Origin: Plasmopara viticola
Taxonomy: Eukaryota > Oomycota > Peronosporomycetes > Peronosporales > Peronosporaceae
DNA length: 64,000 nucleotides
Direction: 5' to 3'
NCBI GenBank assembly: GCA_001695595.3
Contig: MBPM02000003.1
Coordinates: 186,001-250,000, forward strand
A program made the position numbers and the translations under genes. Below are positions 53,455 through 63,320 of the stretch, piece by piece. Position 1 is the first letter of the stretch, and each line of letters starts with the position of its first letter. The notes under the pieces are model-generated. The model did not search any database. It worked only from the letters and a program-made list of their open reading frames with translations, and was not told the origin of the DNA.

Positions 53455-56400
53455 ATGTCGAGCACTAGGGAAAACTCGATAGCAACGAGCGTGGACACAC
53501 TTGTGTATCAATTAGAAGATGACAAACCAATGGTACGCTGGAACTCGCTGCAGAAACTTCGAAAAATTGCAGCAGTCGAAACGACTCGTTTTCCGGTTCG
53601 CAACACAAGACGATTTCTTCAGTGTGTCCGCAGACGAATAATTGGCGAAAGCGATCGTCGTGTAGCGATTGAAGCGCTGAGGCTGGTAGGAGACGTGATG
53701 ACCTCGCTTGAAGATAACGTTGATCAAATCCTTTCTTCAATCCTGCCACATTTGATCTCGCTTTTACCAAAGGCACGCAAGAACCAGGAACATGTCGAAG
53801 ATAGTGATGACACGGAATTCGATTTGCTTCACGAAGAAATTGTTCAGATTTTTCGAAAGTACACGATTGTTACAAATAATTTGCAAGCGGCTGCTGATCT
53901 GCTCGTTAATATTGGCCTAGGAAGTAGCCAGGGATCAGTCCGCGAAGCCTCGCTTGTTGTCTTGATGAGATTGCTAGACGAACGTTTCCCGAAGCGTTCA
54001 ATCAATCGAGAAGATTGTGACAAGTGTGCAATCGGACGAGGAGACAAAGCCCTTATTATTGCATTAGTGCAAGCTATCATACCAGCTTTGGAAGATACGA
54101 ACGAGAATGTGGTCGTTGCGGCCGAGGAAGCTATTGCCAAACTCGAATCCTATTGGGGTAGTCGTTTTTCAGCTGATATTATGAAATTTCTTAGTACTAT
54201 AGACAAACGAACTCTCCAAGAGCACCAAGAACCGATCAATGAATTTTTGCTGGTATGCACAGACTCGACAATATCCCATATTTCAGCTACACAGTCATCA
54301 CAACCGTCTTTAAATGCATCACCTTCCACATCTACAAATTTACGACCTTCTCTTTCTTTAAAAGCTTTAGATGGGCTTTACTTTGGTTTTCTTGAAACTA
54401 GTATCGTAACAACACTTACCACCCAAGTGGACAATTCGAATGCAAACTGGAAGAAACGTACAGTCGCCGTTGAACAGCTTTATGCTGCCTGCAAGGATGT
54501 GGATGCTGACACTTTGTGTGGAGTTTCAGCCGAGGAGCGAGGCAGTCGGATGGACGATCTCGAGACACTTTTCGACATTTTAGTGCGTCTTACGCAAGAT
54601 GTTGACGTGCATCTTGTAAAACGAGCACTACAGATCACTCAAATAATGTTCCGCAAGTTGATTCCTTTGCAACAGTTTGAAATGGAGCGAACGCAACTTG
54701 ACATTAACGACGAGCGCAATGGCCGCCTAAAGAAGCAGAAGCATGCATCCTTTTACATGACAAAAATGCTTGTGCCCATTGTTGTAACTGCAGCAAACTT
54801 TGCTGGAGACGATCATGAGATGGAGAGTTTCGTGTACGCCTTGCTAGGCCAGATCTTTGCAAGTGCATTACTTAGTGTTGCGTCGGTCGAGCAAATTCTT
54901 GCGTCCACTTTGTTTCGACAACGTCGCTTTCAAGTGCGAGAGGAAGCAGTCAAAGTTTGGCTGGTGCTCCTTTTGACCGCAGAACGGGAACGTCTAATCC
55001 CAGCAAACTATGCACCACATGAAGTCGTCGTACAGGCGCTTGGTCGCTTACTTGGGGACACTAGTGCACGAGTGCGTGACGTAGCTTTTGAGGTTGTTGC
55101 CGTGCTTACAATGGTGTGTCGTTGTAATATCTATGCACTACTAGAGATCTGTATGGACGATGAATATGTCTCAGAGCGAGTGGATTGGGCTGCGTTGCGT
55201 GCACGATTGTGGCAAAAGCATGTTCCTGAACTTCAGTCCAACTACATGTTACAATTTAAACAAGCAGCCACTGTCAAGAGTGAAAATGGACGTCCATTGG
55301 ACCGAATTGCGTCACGTGTGGAGCAATCGCTCGATAATGTCTCCGAGCTGAGAATGATGGAGATGCACGAAGAGCCTAAATCCTCCGGGTTTTCTTTACA
55401 AGAGATGAAAGATGCACTGGTAGCAGAAGAAAATGTCGGTGAGTGTAATTATCTTCAGGAAACGACTGACTGTGCTAGAAGTAGGCCCTTAACAGTCGAC
55501 ATCGACGATAAGCTTTCTGCTTTAAGAAAGAAAATAAGTCATTTTCACCAACCTCGCCCCAAGCGATTACGACACCCTGATGACAAAGCTAAAACGGCAG
55601 TGAATCTGGAGCGTAGTTCTAGCACTTATATAGAGACCACGCAACTGCATGCCCGATCAAAGAGTTCTCCAGAGCAGTCTGCTTACAACCTCGACAACGA
55701 TGTCGACTTTCTAAGCAAGGATCGCACATCAAGCCAGTCTTTACGCGACAAGCGAGTTCACCCGAGTAACTCTGCGCTTACATCGGCAACATCTGAAAAA
55801 TGTGCATTCTTGCAGCCAACCCAGCTCAGTTCTCAGCTCTCACAAAATGACAAAAAGGAGGGACTGAGTTGCACAGATCGTCGTTTACTGAAGTCCATCT
55901 TCTTGAAAGATCGGGTCGCACAAACAGACACTCTGCCTCAGTCGCCAGACGAGCGCCCTATACGTCCAATGAACATTTCGGGCGACCCTGACATTACTAT
56001 TGTGAATCAAGAAAAGTTAGGAGAGCAAGAAGCCGGGTCAGTAATACTAAAGAACGATTGTGAACGCGTGGTGTCTCAAGCGACGCGAAAGCGCTTAATG
56101 GCGAAATCGAAGCTTAATAGTCCGTCGCCACTCGATCCACAGCATCAGTCAAATGGCTCAATTTCGTCGGATCAAAGTCCTCGGTCTTCTACTAAGCAAG
56201 AACCACGATATTTAGAGCCTCATGAGATTACACCGCTGACTAATCCAAAACAAGAGTTGAGCGAAGTTCTTTTGCAACTTCGAAGTGATGACTGGGAGAC
56301 TAATTTTGACGCGCTAAGTATGGTTCGGCGGCTAGCAGTGCATCACTCAAACATTGTCGATGCAAACAAGGTCCACGCAATTGTTGCTGAGATTATGAAG

Positions 56401-57753
56401 CAAATGATGAACTTACGTTCGTCCGTCTCAAAAAATGCGCTTCTAGCCCTTGACTCCATGTGTGCTACTTTTAGTCGAGACATTGATATGGAGGTGGAGA
56501 AATTGGTGCCTCTTTTACTTAAACGTTGCGCCGACTCGAATTCTTTTGTGTCTGAGTCAGCTATCACCACCCTCAATACTATGGTGCTCAAGTGTTCGCT
56601 AGTCCGAGTAGTAGCTGCGCTAGGGTGTCATGTGAACAGCAAGGCCGTACCAATCCGTCGAGAAGTAGCGCGTGCTCTCCATGCGCTAATCATGAGTCAG
56701 GCCGGGACCAATCCAACAACCAAGGACCTGTCTTTGATCTTGCAGCTTGTTGGTCAAGGCCTTGCCGACTCCCATAACGAGGTGCGGGACATTGCAAAAC
56801 AGACAATTTTGCACTTGCACTACAGCGAGCGCATGTCGGGCGAGCGAATTAAGAGATTTTTACCGGCATTGGCCAAGACCAAAGTCGACAGCGTTCTCCA
56901 AGGAAAAGTCGTGTACTCACCGCCAGTGCCGAAATTTTCTAGTATGTCTGAAATTGTCACGGACTTGCCTACTCATTGTGATGCTTCGAAGAAGCACGAG
57001 ATCATTGTAGCAGCAGCGAGGACTAGGCGGGTCTCACAACATGAGAGTGGAGCGTCTCCACCCACATCGAGCAATGAAAGTCGAATCAAGATAAATCCTG
57101 ATGAGCTTGTTCAATTCGAGACAAAACTCGGTAGCAGCAATTGGAAAGACCGTTTTGATGCCCTGCAAGAGACGACCGACTATATTTGTAGCTGCGCTAC
57201 GGCTCTAGTGGAAAGTGGTCAGATGCTCAATCTATTCGACCAGCTTATCAAGCGTCTGGACGATGGCAATGCCAAAGTGAACGTTCTTGCTCTTGAGTGC
57301 ATGGAAAAAATCGTGCCTGCTGTTGGTAGTGGGATGGAGCAAGTTTTGCCGAATTTCGTGCCAGCAATTACCAAGAATCTCGCCAATGCTCGAACGTCAA
57401 CATTGGCGCAATCCGTTTTGCAAAAGCTCTGCGCTCACGCAGACCATCGTTCGTTATGCCAGCAGCTAGCACTCCAAGCTCGAAATGCGAATTCGCGCGT
57501 GCTACCATTGCTGCTTGACACGCTAACGGAGCTGACTGCACAGAGCGTGGACGAAAAGAGCAATTACATTTTGACGCGAAATGTGTTGCCTTTGGCGCTA
57601 AATCTACTGAAAGAAGCCAAGAGCAGCGTGAAAGACGCAAATACAAGACTACTGCGGCAACTCCAAGGGACGTTAGGGCTCGCTGCCGTATTGAGTGCAG
57701 CATCCAAGTTGAGCACGGCGCAGCAAGATAAACTAGCATCTGTACTACGATGA
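53455..57753 (+). CDS. TOG-array microtubule protein (TOGARAM/crescerin-like)
   Basis: 1432 residues, one exon, from the first ATG (an upstream in-frame GTG is not used). Four blocks of HEAT-like helices are visible. About 10-260: LVYQLEDDKPMVRWNSLQKL, then ERFPKRS-type repeats. About 300-590: NANWKKRTVAVEQLYAAC. About 935-1150: LQLRSDDWETNFDALSMV, RSSVSKNALLALDSM, ESAITTLNTMV. About 1215-1425: LGSSNWKDRFDALQETTDY. The 'xDWExxxxAL' opening and the 'NLRSxVxKxAxxxL' helix are the TOG signatures of TOGARAM/crescerin rather than of CLASP or XMAP215. The middle 600-930 is disordered and Ser/Pro/Lys rich. TOGARAM proteins control ciliary axoneme microtubules; a role in the zoospore flagella is inferred from that family. 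Confidence 0.85.
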   Translation: MSSTRENSIATSVDTLVYQLEDDKPMVRWNSLQKLRKIAAVETTRFPVRNTRRFLQCVRRRIIGESDRRVAIEALRLVGDVMTSLEDNVDQILSSILPHLISLLPKARKNQEHVEDSDDTEFDLLHEEIVQIFRKYTIVTNNLQAAADLLVNIGLGSSQGSVREASLVVLMRLLDERFPKRSINREDCDKCAIGRGDKALIIALVQAIIPALEDTNENVVVAAEEAIAKLESYWGSRFSADIMKFLSTIDKRTLQEHQEPINEFLLVCTDSTISHISATQSSQPSLNASPSTSTNLRPSLSLKALDGLYFGFLETSIVTTLTTQVDNSNANWKKRTVAVEQLYAACKDVDADTLCGVSAEERGSRMDDLETLFDILVRLTQDVDVHLVKRALQITQIMFRKLIPLQQFEMERTQLDINDERNGRLKKQKHASFYMTKMLVPIVVTAANFAGDDHEMESFVYALLGQIFASALLSVASVEQILASTLFRQRRFQVREEAVKVWLVLLLTAERERLIPANYAPHEVVVQALGRLLGDTSARVRDVAFEVVAVLTMVCRCNIYALLEICMDDEYVSERVDWAALRARLWQKHVPELQSNYMLQFKQAATVKSENGRPLDRIASRVEQSLDNVSELRMMEMHEEPKSSGFSLQEMKDALVAEENVGECNYLQETTDCARSRPLTVDIDDKLSALRKKISHFHQPRPKRLRHPDDKAKTAVNLERSSSTYIETTQLHARSKSSPEQSAYNLDNDVDFLSKDRTSSQSLRDKRVHPSNSALTSATSEKCAFLQPTQLSSQLSQNDKKEGLSCTDRRLLKSIFLKDRVAQTDTLPQSPDERPIRPMNISGDPDITIVNQEKLGEQEAGSVILKNDCERVVSQATRKRLMAKSKLNSPSPLDPQHQSNGSISSDQSPRSSTKQEPRYLEPHEITPLTNPKQELSEVLLQLRSDDWETNFDALSMVRRLAVHHSNIVDANKVHAIVAEIMKQMMNLRSSVSKNALLALDSMCATFSRDIDMEVEKLVPLLLKRCADSNSFVSESAITTLNTMVLKCSLVRVVAALGCHVNSKAVPIRREVARALHALIMSQAGTNPTTKDLSLILQLVGQGLADSHNEVRDIAKQTILHLHYSERMSGERIKRFLPALAKTKVDSVLQGKVVYSPPVPKFSSMSEIVTDLPTHCDASKKHEIIVAAARTRRVSQHESGASPPTSSNESRIKINPDELVQFETKLGSSNWKDRFDALQETTDYICSCATALVESGQMLNLFDQLIKRLDDGNAKVNVLALECMEKIVPAVGSGMEQVLPNFVPAITKNLANARTSTLAQSVLQKLCAHADHRSLCQQLALQARNANSRVLPLLLDTLTELTAQSVDEKSNYILTRNVLPLALNLLKEAKSSVKDANTRLLRQLQGTLGLAAVLSAASKLSTAQQDKLASVLR

Positions 57754-57883
57754 CCCTCTTACTAGTTATAATAACAAAGTTGCACGATATGGCAAAAGTT
57801 GAGTAAATAGAATGACTTTCTAAGGGCAACGTAAGAAGGTTTTGAATTAGAGGGCGGACAGTCATTGATCACCAAAATTTGCC

Positions 57884-58711
57884 ATGAGTGAGGAGAAAGC
57901 GGAGAAGCCAAAGCAGGCATCAGTCCATTCACCGCAAGAGCAAGTAGACGACACTAAGATAGAGGAGAGTTTTATGATTACTAAGGACGAGCAGCAGAAG
58001 AAGGAGGAAGACGAGAGTGAGAAAAAGGAAGAGAAGGATGACGAGACAAACGAGATCAAAAAGAGAAAGGAGATACCACCAGCGGCTAGTGCATCCATAG
58101 ACAAGACAAGACCCAAACAAGCAATATCAGACGCCAAGAGGAAGCTTGAAACCTCTCAATCTAATGCAGAACCCTCTATCAAGAGCAAAAAGACCCGCAT
58201 CGTGGCGCCGAGTACGAAGATGAAAAAAGACACTAAGAAGGCTACAATTAGAACAAGAGAATTCTCCTTTGCGAGACCAACGGCTTCTTCTGCCAATCGT
58301 GCGGCCGCAGCTATAAAGGCGACACCGACGCCTTCGCCTGCTCGAAAATCTTCGCGCCCCAAGAAATCACCGGCTTCGGCTCAGCGCTCGTCGACGCCGG
58401 CTCCCAAGACTCCAAACGTGGCGAACAAGACGTCGCGCTCGAACTTTAGCTACACGCCGTATACTGGTCCATTGCCACCTTTGACCGTCCAATCCAGCTT
58501 TGCACCCAAAGGCTCCCAAAACGTTGGCCACGAAACGCGTACGGCATCTCCTGCCGGCACGAAGGTGAGGCGAAACCCTCGCCCAACATCAACAACGAAG
58601 GCACAGCCCGGTAAGGCAAACAACGGTGTGATTGCAGATAAAGGTCCAGCTTCTGATGCCACTATAGCAGCAAGGCAAAGCAAATCCTTGTCAGGACCAG
58701 CGACATCTTGA
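57884..58711 (+). CDS. Unrecognised basic, disordered protein
   Basis: 275 residues, one exon, starting 130 bp after the TOG-array stop. The first 70 residues are Lys/Glu/Asp rich; the rest is Lys/Arg/Ser/Thr/Pro/Ala rich with many SP/TP sites, giving a strongly basic, probably disordered protein. Two islands look conserved: TIRTREFSFARPTASS and SNFSYTPYTGPLPPLTVQ. The layout (basic, TP-rich, aromatic-containing short motifs) is like microtubule- or spindle-binding proteins, and the neighbour is a microtubule protein, but I cannot assign a family. The steady open frame and absence of stops support a real gene. Confidence 0.62.
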   Translation: MSEEKAEKPKQASVHSPQEQVDDTKIEESFMITKDEQQKKEEDESEKKEEKDDETNEIKKRKEIPPAASASIDKTRPKQAISDAKRKLETSQSNAEPSIKSKKTRIVAPSTKMKKDTKKATIRTREFSFARPTASSANRAAAAIKATPTPSPARKSSRPKKSPASAQRSSTPAPKTPNVANKTSRSNFSYTPYTGPLPPLTVQSSFAPKGSQNVGHETRTASPAGTKVRRNPRPTSTTKAQPGKANNGVIADKGPASDATIAARQSKSLSGPATS

Positions 58712-59215
58712 GCAAGGTTGAAACTCGATTGGAAATCATGAAGAACATTTGAGTCCGCAACTGGCCGAACAATCCAATTCAGTGAAACCGAGGCTGAAGT
58801 TTCAAGGCCGACAACATAGCAGAGCAATCACAAAAGTCCCGTTTCTTCGTATAATGTGTTGCAAGACCAATTCTGCGGGGCTTTTAATCAATAATCTAAT
58901 AATGTTTGAAGCATTTGTGTTTTCTCGGGCTTCAGCCTTTTAAGTGATGCTCAAAAAGAGATCAAAACGACTACAATCAAATAAACACCAAAGTCGCTCA
59001 TGCGCGCTGGTAAGTAGCTCCTCCTGAGATTACAATTCACGCATACTTAATATATACCGTCAATAACAATGCACCCATCGAGCACGGATAAACTAACAGT
59101 TCTTCTTACGGTTAGTTCTTACAAAAGAGTTCACCCAAGTCTTTCACTTAAGTCTTTAGAACGGTGTCCAAGTAGTTTGCTACCTCGTCGCGTTTGCTAC
59201 CTCGTCGCGCTTTTA
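58712..59215. other. Intergenic, with a partial copy of the G3 3' end
   Basis: About 500 bp. The last part (59150-59215) duplicates the final codons of G3. The remainder shows no supported gene. Confidence 0.5.
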
Positions 59216-59260
59216 CTAAGTCTTTAAAATGGTGTCCAAGTAGCTTGCTACCTTGTCGCC
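59150..59260 (-). repeat. Tandem duplication of the G3 C-terminal codons
   Basis: The last codons and stop of G3 (about 59216-59258) are repeated just downstream at about 59148-59191, with an extra short repeat of TTTGCTACCTCGTCGCG. Read on the minus strand the copy gives DEVANYLDTVLKT then stop, against DKVASYLDTILKT in the gene. This is a leftover of a former extra HHH unit or a local slip. Confidence 0.75.
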
Positions 59261-60913
59261 GATACGACCCAGCTTTTTCGCATCCTGTCCACTACTCACC
59301 GCAATATCAGCATCGCGAAGTCGGCGTGCAGCTCTCAAGAATGCCGTTCCTCGACCAGTATGGCGCTTGTAAAGCTCCTCTTCGCCATATTCGACGAGTG
59401 CATCCACTAATATCTGATTCTTTTCCACCTTAGCTCGCTTACTCACGACATCTTGCACAATAGGAGGCACCACCGAATCACGATCACGCTCACCATATTC
59501 ACTTTTATCTTCTTCGTCCGCATCATAGTCGTAATCCTCGTCACTATCGGCATTTCCTTGTTCAATAATTTGGTCAATCTTGGCCGCAATGCGTCCACCA
59601 ACCATCCCGATCTCTTTGCTAGCTTGTTGCCCCGACTTCACTACCAACTCCGATTCTCGAATACTTCGAGCTGCACGCAAGTGCGAAATCCCCTTTCCTC
59701 TGTGCCCCGAGTACAAGTGGCTATCACCGTAATCAACCAAAGCATCCACGATCGGCTGATTTTCAGCACATTTGGCAGGGTTCTCACGCAAGTCCTTTAC
59801 AATGGGAGCTTCGACATAACCTCCGCCACTGCCACGCGAGTAGCTTCGAAAACCAATACTTTCGCCCCTATCCTTGATAATTCGACCATGCTGTAAGATT
59901 TGGTCAATCTTGTCAGCTATGACATCGCCAACCAATGGAACTTTCGTCCGAGATGAAGCCCCCGACTTGATCACTTGATCAGTCAACTGAATCTCGCGCG
60001 CAGCACGGAGGTGAGTAGTTCCTTTTGCAACACTTCCAAAATAGAGCTCGTGTTCACCAAATTTTGTTAATTCCTGCACCAACTGCTGGTTTTCGGGACA
60101 CCTCGCTCGAGAATTGTGAATTTCTAAAACCAGCTCAGGCCGCTGGTGATCGCCCCCATCTAAATTGTTGGGTTGGTCTTCCAACTTTCCTGTCTCCAGC
60201 ACTTCTTCGATCTGGGCAGCGAGCTTATCACCCACCATTGGAACAAGTAGCGCATCTTTTGCCGACTTAATAGCATCCGGATGGTCGCGAATGTACATGG
60301 CAGCACGAAGATGCGATACCCCCTTTCCAGTATGGCCAAGGTTCAATTGATCTTCACCGTAGTCAGCAAATGCATCCACGATCTTCTGGTTAGCAAAGTT
60401 TGCAGCTTTCACTTCACGCACTTCTTCAGCCAAACGAACGGTTTTGTGAGGAGGCAGTGACTCTTCTCCCTTTCCTTGACCACTAGATGCGTCCGCGTAC
60501 CCCACGGACATTAGCATACTTTCATTATCATTTTCACTCGAACGTTTCGACTTTTTATTGCGTTGGCTCGACTCGGCTGGAAGCGATCGCTTATTTCGAC
60601 CAAACTTTGCTATCACCTTCTTCATTGCACCCTATCAAGCATATAGATATAAATAATTTTATTGCAAGGTCAAGTTTCGGAAAAAGGACCTGGTCGTCTC
60701 CATTTGACGCAAAAAGCGCTGTAGCGATCTCATGAGTGGCCACATAGGGATTCTACGTAAATAGCCAAACCACATTAGCATCTCTTTGCACGATAAATGC
60801 CCAAAAATTATGCGTGACATCACCTCGGGAATATCAATGTTTTTTTTCACAGCCATCTCTCGAAGCTTTCCGATTTGAGCGTACACCGCGTTGGCCGTCT
60901 TTGCGTCGGTCAT
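59216..60913 (-). CDS. G3: N-terminal module plus four tandem Pol-beta-like HHH_8 domains
   Basis: Exons (minus) 60913-60824, 60752-60690, 60631-59216; introns of 71 and 58 bp, phase 0, GT-AG; 522 residues. Exons 1 and 2 give the family module (GKLREMAVKKNIDIPE, then NPYVATHEIATALFASNGDD, 63 nt). A Lys/Arg-rich segment follows, then four HHH_8 units at 132-199, 232-300, 342-410 and 456-522. Each has N(Q)xxVxxLxxYGxxxL, GKGxxxLRAAxxI, a SG-type turn and a hairpin ending (V/I)Gx(K/R)xAxKIDQI(L). Family X polymerases have a single such domain for lyase and gap binding. Units 2 and 3 keep Lys at the lyase position (ADKIDQ, AAKIDQ); unit 1 has Gln and unit 4 Tyr. No catalytic palm exists. Likely nuclear and DNA-binding. 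The first ATG of exon 3 would lose the module, so the spliced start is preferred. Confidence 0.82.
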
Positions 60914-61251
60914 TGTCAATGCAATATATCTACGAGTGCGTTTCTTCTGCAAAAAACGTTAATGAGATCATGTGTTGAGGCCGTTTAAACTCAAAGGAAG
61001 TGAAAGTATGAGACGCAGCCATCAAAAAAAATGCCACCGTTAGGGCAGCAGACAAGTAGTACACAAGAAATTGTAGGAAACCATTTCAAAAATTTAAGAA
61101 AAAATGTGAGACCGTGGTCTTCCAACTGCCACTGTTGCGTTTGGAATGCTAGAACGGTCTCATAGTTTTCCTATTACCAATCATCTTTGAATATTTTGTA
61201 AACGTAAACTTAAAAGAAAATCTACGAAATAGTACCCAAGATTATTGTACC
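60914..61251. other. Intergenic between G4 and G3
   Basis: Holds the G4 3' end and the G3 promoter. AT-rich, no supported gene. Confidence 0.4.
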
Positions 61252-62937
61252 CTACTCTTCAGTTGCATTTTCCATGGTAATTACATCAATGAAGGCACCC
61301 ACTTTGTCTCCGATACAACCCAGCGCTTTCGCTACAGTACCATTAGTCACAACTTCAGCCGCGTCTTGAAGTCGACGAGCTGCACGCATAAATGCCGTTC
61401 CTCGACCCGTGTGCAACTTGGCAAGTTGCGTCTCTCCGTGCGTTGAAAGTGCGTTTACCATTTCCTGGTTTTCTTCAATCCGGGTAGGTTTACTGCGAAC
61501 TTCATGCACGATCGGTGGCGTGCCGGGGAGCTCACGAATTCCAAATTCACTTTCGCCGTCGCCTTGGCTGTCGTCGTCTTCTTCATCGGTATCTGCATGA
61601 CCCTGCTTTAGAATTTGATCAATTTTTGCCGCTACCGTCGCACTTACTTTTTTTAATGACGCTTCAGCTTCTGCACCCGATGTCACCACGAACTCGGTAT
61701 CTCGAATTGCTTTCGCTGCACGTAAATGGGCAACACCTTTGCCAGCATGGCCCGAATGCAAGTGACTACTACCATAGTCAGCCAATGTATCGACAAGAGG
61801 CTGATTTTTAATCTGTACGGCGCGATTTAAACGAAGATCCTCCACAATAGGAACCACTACTAGATCCTTCACAATACGACCATATTTAAGAATCTGGTCA
61901 ATTTTGTCGGCAATTGCTAGTCCAATAACTTGAGGTAGATCACAACGAGCCTGACTTCCCGAGGTAATATTCTGTTCAGTAAGTTGCAAGGCTCGAGCCG
62001 CACGAAGATGACTCATCCCTTTGCTACCACTGCGGAAAAAGAGCTCATGCTCTCCAAAATATGCAAGCTCATTCACTAACGCTTGGTTTCTAGGACATTT
62101 GACCTTATTATCCTGGATCTCTTGAATTAATGTCGGCAATTCGAATTTTTCGACAACTTTTGGCGTTGATGTTTCGTCATCATGTTTTTGAGCGCTTAAA
62201 ATGTGCTCAATTTTCGTCGCCATCTTGGGTCCGACCATTCGAATAGCACGAGCTTCAGTGGCCGAAGTGATTGCGTGCGGATAGTCGCAAATCGCACGCG
62301 CTGCTCGTAATTGTGCAACCCCTTTGCCTATCTGTTTTTGACGAAGGTGCTGCTCACCATAGTCCTTAAGGACGTTAACAAAAACTTTATTTGAATCCAC
62401 GGCAGCTGGTTTCTGGCGAATATCTTCTATTAAGCGAGAAATCTTTCGTAGGGGTTCCTTATCTTCATTTTTACTATGCTCGTCTGCAAGAACCGTTCTG
62501 TCGTCACGCTCGTCGTTTTCCAAATCCACAGCCAATTTCTCTTCATTCTCAATATTACTCAATATTCCGCCAGCATGCTCGGTGTCACCTTTCTCTGTAA
62601 TCGAAGCATGCTCTCGCTTACTTCTCGGTTTATGCTTCGACACCAGCAAATCTAAAGCGACCTGGCGACCGAAATGCACTCGTTAGATACTATTTTGATA
62701 GCTTAATGTAAAAGCCAATGAGTACCTCTTCGTTGCCTGTCGATTTTGAAAGTGACGTCACCATTTCAGTTGAACCATCGTATACGTTCTACAACTCACA
62801 CAACTCGTTTAACTTGAAACAGCTACATGCAAATAATCCTTTTAGATTTGTACCTCAGAAAGGTAAAGGCCGCTTCGGTAGCAGACTTGGTGCAAATGTT
62901 CAGGGCGCTGATCCATCTGAGCGAAATCTCTTTTCAT
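61252..62937 (-). CDS. G4: paralog of G3, N-terminal module plus four HHH_8 domains
   Basis: Exons (minus) 62937-62854, 62788-62726, 62661-61252; introns of 65 and 64 bp, phase 0, GT-AG; 518 residues. The large exon has no ATG before its first unit, so upstream exons are required. The two found here reproduce the family layout: exon 1 ends CYRSGLYLSE, exon 2 is exactly 63 nt (NVYDGSTEMVTSLSKSTGNE). After an acidic linker come four HHH_8 units at about 140-207, 240-309, 337-406 and 450-518. Units 1 to 3 keep the lyase-position Lys (ATKIEH, ADKIDQ, AAKIDQ); unit 4 has Phe (GAFIDV). Unit by unit it is most similar to G3, so a gene with four units was duplicated in tandem (338 bp apart). Probably nuclear and DNA-binding; function unknown. 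Confidence 0.78.
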
Positions 62938-63320
62938 CGCAAATTTACGAGTAATGGAGTCGATTCGCCAATGTGATAAAGAAAAAGGCTATGATGGATT
63001 CTTGCGACGAAGAGTCGAGCAATCTCAGAAACAACCTGCAAGTTTAGCGTGCAATGAAACTCATAATTTCGATCATAAATGAGCGAAGTTTAGTCTAAAA
63101 ACATGTCATCCATATCGGCACCCAATATCTGGTCGATGCGCCTGAGACAAAAAGATATTCTGCATTGTCACATGTTCTTTCAAAATAATTTCATTAGGCT
63201 GAATAAAACGTTTCTTTGGTATTTATTTCGATTACGAGGTTCAACGCTGTTGCTGTAAAAAATTCTCACTTACTGTTATACCTTGAGTTGGACAATTAAC
63301 ATTTATTTATTAAGAGCAAC
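62938..63320. other. Divergent intergenic region between G4 and the methyltransferase
   Basis: About 380 bp separating two genes that point away from each other. A minus-strand stretch (63141-63090) reads RIDQILGADMDDMFLD then stop after a possible AG acceptor, but no consistent upstream exon was found. Confidence 0.4.

Noticed and set aside
62718..62954. 78-codon plus-strand frame with an ATG, between G4 and the methyltransferase
   Set aside because: It lies exactly over the minus-strand exons 1 and 2 of G4, which match the family module, the 63-nt exon length and the intron phase. The plus frame is a shadow.
63090..63141. Minus-strand possible terminal exon (RIDQILGADMDDMFLD, stop) with an AG acceptor
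   Set aside because: No upstream exon with a matching phase and open frame fits in the 180 bp before the divergent methyltransferase gene; one candidate gives an in-frame stop.
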